From Actinomadura sp. K4S16 (GTDB taxonomy: Bacteria > Actinomycetota > Actinomycetes > Streptosporangiales > Streptosporangiaceae), in the NCBI RefSeq assembly GCF_008327685.1, contig NZ_BDDE01000023.1, positions 62,001 to 126,000 of the forward strand: a stretch of DNA of 64,000 nucleotides, read 5' to 3'. Numbering within the stretch: the stretch's first letter is position 1; each line of letters starts with the position of its first letter. A program made the position numbers and the translations under genes. The notes beneath the pieces are model-generated. The model did not search any database. It was not told the DNA's origin and saw nothing but the letters and a program-made list of their open reading frames with translations. Shown here piece after piece: positions 58,243 through 64,000 of the stretch.

Positions 58243-59652
58243 CTACCGAGCCGCCTTCCTCACCGCCTGTTCCAGCAGGGCAAGTGCCTCATCTTCCTTC
58301 ATGTCGGCCTCGTCCCGCCACCGATACGCCTGACGCACCATCTCCGCGATCCGGTGCCGGTCCTCTGGGGTGCAGAGCGGCACCGGGATGTCCCGGCGGA
58401 GCTCTTCATGGATGTCCTGCTGCTTGCTGCCGGTGCTCATCGAGCGGAGGACCCGGAACATGGCCTCGGAACGGAGGAAGGCGAACAGGTAGGCGCCGGG
58501 AATCTCAGGGTCACCGGAAGTGATGCGCAGAAAATGCTCTGAGAAGACGTAATTGCGCTGCCATCGCCCTGTCACGAAGATGGCTCGACAGAATGCCTCA
58601 TTCTCGCCAAGGGTACCTTGTGAAGCAACCAGTATCGATTCGTCCTTTGCGCGCACCATGTATTCTTCGGCTGGCTTCAGGGCGACCCACCGTCCTTCCG
58701 GCCGAAGCCAAAAACCTTGACGCTGGCCCAAGAGTCTAAAGCCCTTCTCTGGATCGCTGTCGACTCTTGTGAATCGGCTGCCACGATCAAATTGGCCACC
58801 CTGGCAGATTTTGGCAAGCGTTCTATGCGGTCTCTCTTGGATTCGTGAAATGATGCGCTGTGCTCGAGGGGAGAAGTTCATTGCGCGCAGACTGGTAGCG
58901 TTTGCTCCGGAGATGAAAAAATCCAGATCTCGCTCACGGTGCCACTGTAGCGTTGCAAGGTCTGACAATCCCGCACACTCGAAGAGAAGGTCAGTCGCGC
59001 CGACTATCCCCTGATTGAAGTTGAGACGCAACTGCATGGCTTCGGTAATGAGACCGTCAATAGTAAATTCGATCTCCTGGGGAAGGCGAAGGACTGGGAG
59101 GTCGGCGATCTGTTCAGGTTCGATATGCTTGACACTCGTCCCGTACACCTGACCTTTGATCATTGCAAGGCCGTATCGGCTCGCGAGGAAGGTGTACAGG
59201 TAGCCCGGCGAGATCTCCTCTTCGTCTGCTACGACACGAAGAACGTCCTCGCTACAAGCAAGTCCTTCCATCTCTAGCCGAGCATAGGTCACCCTACCTG
59301 CTGTCATTCCGGACCTCGTGATGAGTGACCAGCCCGGTTCCAGGCGAAGTTGAGGCCTTTTGTTGAATGATCTGCTTGTAATCAGAGGCAAATTTGATAG
59401 ATCGGCTTGAAAGATGGCCGCACTCCCTAGAAAAGGAATGCCATACGCAAGGTCGGTCGTCCAGTGACGACGAAATATACCCGGATGGAAAATCCGCTCT
59501 GTAATCTCTGAGAGTGGCCTGAAATTGCGTAGACTCTCAATGAACTTGCGGGTCTGATAGCCGTCCGACACGTAGGTGTCCGCGTCGAGGCGGAGGCCCT
59601 GTTCGACAAGCCAGGACGCCCGAACGGGGTTGTCGATGGAAGCGATTTTCAC
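58243..59652 (-). CDS. Type I specificity-like subunit (HsdS), MAD5-like
   Basis: This 469-residue protein has two target-recognition halves with the HsdS pattern. The first half has LITRSGMTAGRVTYARLEMEG and KHIEPEQIADLPVLRLPQEI; the second has VASQGTLGENEAFC and DIHEELRRDIPVPLCTPEDR, followed by helices that make up the conserved spacers. It should guide the N6-methyltransferase to a bipartite DNA sequence. The GTG at 59652 overlaps the stop of the TOPRIM-like gene (GTGA). Sequence from about 58550 to 59640 is clearly richer in A and T than the kinase gene beside it, as expected for a recombining specificity gene. Confidence 0.85.
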   Translation of the reverse strand: MKIASIDNPVRASWLVEQGLRLDADTYVSDGYQTRKFIESLRNFRPLSEITERIFHPGIFRRHWTTDLAYGIPFLGSAAIFQADLSNLPLITSRSFNKRPQLRLEPGWSLITRSGMTAGRVTYARLEMEGLACSEDVLRVVADEEEISPGYLYTFLASRYGLAMIKGQVYGTSVKHIEPEQIADLPVLRLPQEIEFTIDGLITEAMQLRLNFNQGIVGATDLLFECAGLSDLATLQWHRERDLDFFISGANATSLRAMNFSPRAQRIISRIQERPHRTLAKICQGGQFDRGSRFTRVDSDPEKGFRLLGQRQGFWLRPEGRWVALKPAEEYMVRAKDESILVASQGTLGENEAFCRAIFVTGRWQRNYVFSEHFLRITSGDPEIPGAYLFAFLRSEAMFRVLRSMSTGSKQQDIHEELRRDIPVPLCTPEDRHRIAEMVRQAYRWRDEADMKEDEALALLEQAVRKAAR

Positions 59653-60275
59653 TGGTAGGTCTCCGGGAACCAGGTGCGGAGGTTGCTGCACAGGTGATTG
59701 AAGGCGGTGTCCTGGCAGTGCCGGACAGAGATCTTTGCGGCCAGGCGGCGGAAGGCGGCGTTCTGTCGATCGGCCCTGTACCGCTTGCGCAGATAGTTGA
59801 GCGCTTCTTTCGGGTCAGACGGCTTGAGTTGGTCCTCGGGCCAGTGATTGCTCTTCGCAAGGATCTCTCGAAAGTTGGCCGGGCACCTGAACGCATCGGC
59901 GACATGCGGGCTTTCCTGCCAGACCCAGGCTTCGAGTTCAGGGTCGATCACGATGACCGCGAACTCATCCCAGGCTTCCGAAAGGGCCTTAGTCACCTTT
60001 TCGCGGATCCGGTCACAGCCGGGGCTGCCCTCCCAGTCCCGGTCGAGCATGACGACCGCGTGCCGGTAGAAGGACTCGAAGGGGCGCAGCAGCTCGCGCG
60101 CAGTACCGTAGACCCCTGGGTCCTTCGTAGGGGCGACGATGATGTCTTCGCGGGGGTCGAAGACGAACGGCCTGCAACCGAGGCTGCGGTGGAAATGGTC
60201 GCGTCCGAAGAAGCCTCGCAGCATCTGTTCCATGGCACCGTCGGCGACCAGGAAGACGAGATCCCGCTGGGTCAT
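59649..60275 (-). CDS. TOPRIM-like protein (DUF4276/RloB type), MAD4-like
   Basis: This 208-residue protein shows the TOPRIM pattern. FLVADGAMEQMLRGFFGRD gives the N-terminal glutamate, AVVMLDRDWEGSP supplies the D-x-D motif, and VIVIDPELEAWVWQ the following acidic strand, characteristic of DUF4276/RloB-type proteins. Such proteins pair with an ABC-type ATPase that guards or activates them. That ATPase is encoded just upstream with an ATGA overlap (60272-60275). In MADS the corresponding component is MAD4. Nuclease activity is inferred from the family. Confidence 0.75.
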   Translation of the reverse strand: MTQRDLVFLVADGAMEQMLRGFFGRDHFHRSLGCRPFVFDPREDIIVAPTKDPGVYGTARELLRPFESFYRHAVVMLDRDWEGSPGCDRIREKVTKALSEAWDEFAVIVIDPELEAWVWQESPHVADAFRCPANFREILAKSNHWPEDQLKPSDPKEALNYLRKRYRADRQNAAFRRLAAKISVRHCQDTAFNHLCSNLRTWFPETYQ

Positions 60276-61555
60276 GACAGGACTCCCGCCGCGAACAGGG
60301 TGCCGATGTCCAGAGAACCCTTCCAGTCACGCAATCTGGGATGTTCCTTGCCCGGGATGACCGAGACGCTTCCGTCCCTGTTCAGCCGTGCTGTCAGGAC
60401 ATCGGAAAGGTCGGTGTGAGCAAGCACGATCGGCGAGTGAGTTGACACCCACACCTGCGACTCGTAGAGCGAGTTCAGGGAGTCGACAATGGTCTCTATG
60501 GCTCTCGGATGGACGCCGTTCTCCGGCTCCTCTGTGACCAGCAGCCGAGGCAGTACGCCATCGTCCAGGTACGGGAGCAGCGTCATTGCGAGGATCCGCA
60601 ATGTCCCATCAGAGAGGCCAGACGACGTGACCCGGTACCCGCCCTCGTACTCGACGGAGAAGTAGGCGTGATGGTCTTCTTCGCGTTCGATCACCTCGAT
60701 GCCCGCAACCTGCGGTAGCGCGGTCCGGACATGATCGATCCAGAGGGAGAACCTGTCGGGGTCCTGCTGGGACAGATCCAGCGCCAGCCAGGGAGCGTTG
60801 CGGCCTGAGCGCAGAAGTTGCCTGCGTTCGCCTGGCGGAGCGGGTTGCCGCAGTTGATCCCAGTCCGGTTCGAAGAACACGACGCCCTCGCGTAGCAGTT
60901 CGCTGAACCAAAGAGCCGCCGGGAACAGGGTCGGATCGGCCGGCACGGCACCGAGAGCGAGTTGCCCCGAAGGAATGCGAAGAGCGGGAATGTCCGTGGA
61001 CTGGGTGGTCGTCTCAGGGACGAACTTGGTCGGGTCTGAGTGGGTCCGGCGAATTACTGATTGCCAGTCGCCGGGCTCCGGGCCTGCCTTTTCCCCTTGA
61101 GGGAACCCTCCCTTGGAGGGCAATGCGCCGTGCTCGGAGAAAAGGAAGAGGTGCTCGGTGGAGACGCGCAGTTCGTTCGAATCGATATCGAGCATCAGCT
61201 CGTAGCGCAAATGAGTTGGAGAATGCTGGACCAGGATGGAGAAGGAGCGGTCGGCAAAGGCTTCGATGATCGCGTCAGGAAGTTGGGCCTCGACCGCGAA
61301 TGCGATGCTGCTACCTTCCCGCTTGTACAGCAGTTCGAGCAGACTGCCGGCGCGTGGCGGCATGTTCGGGCTCCGGCGGCCTAGGAAGGCAGAGACTGCA
61401 TTGCGCTTCCCCAGCAGGTCGCCGATCAACGGAGGAATGTCCAGGAGAGTCGACTTGCCTGCCCCATTGGCTCCGGCTAGGACCTGGTAGCGGTCGAGGT
61501 CGATACCTAGTTGCGGGAAGCAGCGGTATCCGTAAGCTTCGATCCTTGTGATCAC
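60272..61555 (-). CDS. AAA/ABC-type ATPase (AAA_15/21, OLD-like), MAD3-like
   Basis: This 427-residue ATPase has the SMC/ABC type fold. Walker A is GANGAGKST with Lys34, the signature-like SGLSDGTLR lies near the C-terminus, Walker B is RLLVTEEPENG, and the switch histidine is in VSTHSPIVL. There is no nuclease domain of its own; the TOPRIM-like protein encoded next takes that place, as in RloAB and PARIS-type pairs. The GTG at 61555 overlaps the stop of the methyltransferase gene (GTGA); longer starts lie in antisense-like Arg-rich sequence. It corresponds to MAD3. Confidence 0.85.
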   Translation of the reverse strand: MITRIEAYGYRCFPQLGIDLDRYQVLAGANGAGKSTLLDIPPLIGDLLGKRNAVSAFLGRRSPNMPPRAGSLLELLYKREGSSIAFAVEAQLPDAIIEAFADRSFSILVQHSPTHLRYELMLDIDSNELRVSTEHLFLFSEHGALPSKGGFPQGEKAGPEPGDWQSVIRRTHSDPTKFVPETTTQSTDIPALRIPSGQLALGAVPADPTLFPAALWFSELLREGVVFFEPDWDQLRQPAPPGERRQLLRSGRNAPWLALDLSQQDPDRFSLWIDHVRTALPQVAGIEVIEREEDHHAYFSVEYEGGYRVTSSGLSDGTLRILAMTLLPYLDDGVLPRLLVTEEPENGVHPRAIETIVDSLNSLYESQVWVSTHSPIVLAHTDLSDVLTARLNRDGSVSVIPGKEHPRLRDWKGSLDIGTLFAAGVLS

Positions 61556-63645
61556 GTGGGTTCTCCCGGCTCTTTGTGCTTGTCGCGGAAGCGCTTGTAG
61601 GCTTCGGCGATCACCGGGAGGTCGTTGTCGATCACCTTCTGCTTGCGGACGAGTTTTCGCTCCACTTCTTTGCCGCCGATTCGTACTCTCTCTTTTTCTT
61701 CTACCGACTCGAGAATGACTTCGCCGTCCGGGTGGCGTTTGTAGACGGTGTTGCCGCGTCGATCTACCCCCACCTTCTCTGCGACGGCCATGAAGACGGG
61801 ATAGTCCGACTCGTGACCGCTGAGCATCTCCGCCATTTTCTCGCGCTCGGTCTTCTTCTTCAAGAAGAGCAGGCTGGTGAGGATGTTGACATTGGCATCG
61901 ACGATGAAGGTCTCGACGGGAAGTTCGATGCTGGCCAGCACCCAGCAGTTGTCCAGGATCCATCTCCGGATAGCGCTGTGGGTAGAGCCAGGATTGGAGA
62001 GAGTTCCGTTAGGGAGAACGATGCCGACTTTTCCACCCGGCCTCACCCACTCGACGGCGCGTTGAATAAAGAGATGCTCTGGCGGTACCGCCGTGACGTC
62101 ATTCAGTCCTTCAATGAGCTCATTGGTCTCCCGATTGCGCGACCAGGAGCGGGCGATGCCATTACGGAACTGATCGAGGACGTCGCGGTCCTCCACCTTG
62201 ATGTCTGTTCCGAACGGAGGGTTCGTCATCACGAAATCAACGCTGCCCGGCACGGGAATGCGTTCGGAAGCCTCTTTCACGCCTGGATAACCCCCATGCG
62301 GGAAGAGCAGGGAGTCCATGTAATAGACGTTGCCGCTCTCGCCGGTGAAGGTCATGATGCTCATCTGGGTCGCCCGAACCAGGGATTCATCGAAGTCGGC
62401 GCCGAACAACTTCTCCCTGGCGTAGTCGGCCAGTCGTTTCTGGTGTTCGAGAAGTTGCTCTTCAGTGTCGGGGAGGCCGAGAGTGTGCTCGTGATCGCGC
62501 CACCGATTGAGTTGGTGGCGAAGCGTTTCCCGAAGGAAACCGCCGGTACCGCAGGACGGGTCCAGAACGCTTTTGTCGTCCGGCGGATCGAGGATTTTGA
62601 CCATCAGTTCGACAGCGCCCTTGGGGGTGAAGTACTGCCCGCGGTCGCCGCGCAGGTTCGTCCCGACGAGTTCCTGATAGGCGATCCCTTTGACGTCCAT
62701 GTCCGTCCCGGACAGGTCATAGGGGGCGAGTTCACCGACGATGAACGCCAAGGCGCGAGGCGACAGGCGGATCACGTCACTGTCGTCGAAATGCGGATAG
62801 CGCTCCTTCACTTCCTCGAACAAACGGAGGATCCGACCGCGGATGGTCTTGCGGCCTTCTTCGTCGAAAGGTTCGTCTGGAAGAACGAAGAACAGGGATT
62901 GACGCCCCTCCTGGCGGCAGACCCGCTCGTCGTACATCTTCGTGAAGAGCAGGTAGAGAAACTGCCAGAACGCACGGTCCTTGGGCATTCCTTCGTTGCC
63001 GTGAATGTAATTGTGGCAGCGGCGGAAGGCCGTCTTGAGCATCGAGGCCTCGCCCCGGCGCAGCCGGGCCACCGAGGCCACGGTCCCGCTGTTGATGCTC
63101 TCTTCGCTCGGGGGCCAGTTCGTCCGCTTCTCGAACTTGGCGCCGAACCGTCCCGACTCCTTGTAGAGGAAGAAGAAGTCGAGCCCGTTCGTCCACATGC
63201 CGTACTGGGCCTCGGGCGTGGCGTCTGTGCCGAGCAGCGTCTCGAGCTCCAGAAGGTCCGTGGAGGCCTGCTCGTAGGTGCGGATCTTGGTGACGGTCTT
63301 GCCGGCCTTCGGTTCCGGCTTGCAGATCACCACCCTGCGCAGATTCTCAAGGGCGTGCTCTGATCCAGGCGCGAAGATGGCGATGTCCGCCTTCTTCGTC
63401 TTCCGGCGACTACCGTCCGACTGGACCGGGATAGGGAAGCCCGCCTCCATGTCATCGACCGAGATGCCGTACTCGTGGAAGAGGGCTCGCGCGATGCGCT
63501 GCCGCACCGGCTCGTTGCCCTTGAGCTTGACGGGCCGGCCAGTGATGTAGTCGATGGTCTCATCGTCGGCGAGCGAGTTCAGCGCATCACCCGGCTCGCC
63601 TGAGCCCGGCTCGGGCTCCTCGAACGGCAACCTGGCCTGCTGCAT
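61552..63645 (-). CDS. N6-adenine DNA methyltransferase with HsdR_N-like domain, MAD2-like
   Basis: This 697-residue methyltransferase of the type I HsdM kind has the SAM motif DPSCGTGGFL (Asp362) and catalytic motif NPPF (475-478). The conserved entry GQYFTPKGAVELMV comes just before. The first 150 residues resemble the HsdR_N / type I restriction N-terminal domain: KKADIAIFAPG and VVICKPEPKAG recall a PD-(D/E)XK site, with E-P-K left. The ATG at 63645 was chosen because GAGGAG stands 6 bases upstream; the GTG at 63687 falls inside a large palindrome. It is the first gene of the operon and corresponds to MAD2; it needs the HsdS-like subunit for specificity. Confidence 0.88.
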   Translation of the reverse strand: MQQARLPFEEPEPGSGEPGDALNSLADDETIDYITGRPVKLKGNEPVRQRIARALFHEYGISVDDMEAGFPIPVQSDGSRRKTKKADIAIFAPGSEHALENLRRVVICKPEPKAGKTVTKIRTYEQASTDLLELETLLGTDATPEAQYGMWTNGLDFFFLYKESGRFGAKFEKRTNWPPSEESINSGTVASVARLRRGEASMLKTAFRRCHNYIHGNEGMPKDRAFWQFLYLLFTKMYDERVCRQEGRQSLFFVLPDEPFDEEGRKTIRGRILRLFEEVKERYPHFDDSDVIRLSPRALAFIVGELAPYDLSGTDMDVKGIAYQELVGTNLRGDRGQYFTPKGAVELMVKILDPPDDKSVLDPSCGTGGFLRETLRHQLNRWRDHEHTLGLPDTEEQLLEHQKRLADYAREKLFGADFDESLVRATQMSIMTFTGESGNVYYMDSLLFPHGGYPGVKEASERIPVPGSVDFVMTNPPFGTDIKVEDRDVLDQFRNGIARSWSRNRETNELIEGLNDVTAVPPEHLFIQRAVEWVRPGGKVGIVLPNGTLSNPGSTHSAIRRWILDNCWVLASIELPVETFIVDANVNILTSLLFLKKKTEREKMAEMLSGHESDYPVFMAVAEKVGVDRRGNTVYKRHPDGEVILESVEEKERVRIGGKEVERKLVRKQKVIDNDLPVIAEAYKRFRDKHKEPGEPT

Positions 63646-63671
63646 GCTGAACTCCTCGCTCCGCCCACGAC

Positions 63672-63701
63672 CCGTACGCTGCGGCACACCGCAGCGTACG
63701 G
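63672..63701. promoter_or_regulatory. 13-bp perfect inverted repeat at the defence operon promoter
   Basis: CCGTACGCTGCGG (63672-63684) is repeated in inverse at 63689-63701 with a 4-base centre, 26 bases upstream of the methyltransferase start. It overlaps the transcription start predicted from the -10 hexamer at 63702-63707. It looks like an operator for a dimeric HTH regulator. Confidence 0.7.
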
Positions 63702-63707
63702 ATCCTA
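63702..63707 (-). promoter_or_regulatory. Candidate -10 of the defence operon
   Basis: On the minus strand TAGGAT directly borders the 13-bp palindrome; no good -35 is seen. Initiation about 7 bases downstream would fall inside the palindrome, so a bound regulator would block it. Confidence 0.4.
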
Positions 63708-63810
63708 TGGCTCCTCGTCAGCCGCCACTGCCGGAAGCCTGGATGATGGTCCGGCCTTGACGGTAGTCGTGATCACTGACACTCGGCGGGGCCCGCAGAG
63801 AGGGGGACGG

Positions 63811-64000
63811 TCAGCGGGGGAGGTCGAGGCGGCCGCTCTTCACGGTGGCGAGGAAGGCTTCCCAAGCGCCGGCGCCGAACCCGAGCACCGGCCCGTCCGG
63901 GTCCTTGGAGTCCCGCGTCAGCATCAACTCACCCGCTGCTACCTCGACGCATTCTCCGCCGTTGCCCATGCTCTGGCTGCTCGTCCTCCAAGCACTGCTG
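63811..64000 (-). CDS. DUF397 protein, N-terminus cut by window edge
   Basis: About 63 residues are visible, starting SSAWRTSSQS and continuing GGECVEVA, the hallmark of DUF397, then LTRDSKDPDGPVLGFG and the ending AFLATVKSGRLDLPR. These small actinomycete proteins are usually encoded next to, and bind, an XRE-type HTH regulator (which would be to the right, outside the window). The start codon is not in the window. No gene is found between it and the defence operon (63702-63810). Confidence 0.88.
   Translation of the reverse strand, partial: SSAWRTSSQSMGNGGECVEVAAGELMLTRDSKDPDGPVLGFGAGAWEAFLATVKSGRLDLPR

Noticed and set aside
58243..63645. Ordinary type I restriction-modification system
   Set aside because: HsdM- and HsdS-like proteins are present but no HsdR helicase-nuclease; the kinase and HerA-like genes are coupled to the same operon.

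Overview
The window is very GC-rich actinobacterial chromosome. GTG and TTG starts are frequent, many genes overlap by ATGA or GTGA, and several genes look leaderless. Gene content resembles Streptosporangiales such as Actinomadura or Thermomonospora; this is an inference from gene families, not from a marker gene. I saw no rRNA, tRNA, CRISPR array, transposase or integrase.

Region 1 (1-31.5 kb) is mostly conserved housekeeping and stress sequence. It holds a pyruvate-oxidase-like enzyme (cut by the left edge), an SDR, an inositol-phosphatase-family enzyme, an aldolase-fold protein and a Tat-exported PhoX-like phosphatase with a candidate PHO box. Next come a DivIVA-like membrane protein, 3-methyladenine glycosylase I, an ABC transporter, a crotonase, a DUF3117 protein and leucyl aminopeptidase. 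The central block, O-methyltransferase / sigE / anti-sigma / RseB-like / htrA / tatB / mrp / DUF1003 / MgtE-N-CBS, has the same order as the mycobacterial Rv1220c-Rv1232c envelope-stress locus. A sigma-E-type promoter lies in front of sigE. An ECF41 sigma factor, a CoA-ester lyase, a CPBP protease, a Nudix hydrolase, a PHP phosphatase and a metallo-beta-lactamase-fold protein lacking most metal ligands follow.

Region 2 (31.5-43.2 kb) begins with a RecB-like nuclease and a MpaB/Lcp-type oxygenase, divergent from a MarR regulator and MFS exporter. It then holds a compact polyketide locus. A 1932-residue iterative PKS with enediyne-PKS architecture (KS-AT-ACP-KR-DH-PPTase-like) is translationally coupled to its hot-dog thioesterase and followed by a carboxyl-type methyltransferase. 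The enediyne core genes E3, E4 and E5 are absent from the window, so a linear polyene-type product is more likely than an enediyne.

Region 3 (43.2-64 kb) is an accessory island, visibly less GC-rich in places. It carries a DUF6338 membrane protein with a previously hidden 45-codon gene, a CHAT-domain caspase-like protease, and, convergent with it, a seven-gene operon on the minus strand. The operon encodes a type I-like N6 DNA methyltransferase, an ABC-type ATPase, a TOPRIM-like protein, an HsdS-like specificity subunit, a NERD / pseudokinase / kinase / P-loop giant protein, an uncharacterised protein and a 1805-residue HerA-like ATPase. Content and order match the methylation-associated defense system (MADS) mad2 to mad8. 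No mad1 regulator is visible, but a 13-bp perfect inverted repeat sits at the predicted operon promoter. The CHAT protease next to this operon is the most interesting candidate for an undescribed combination.
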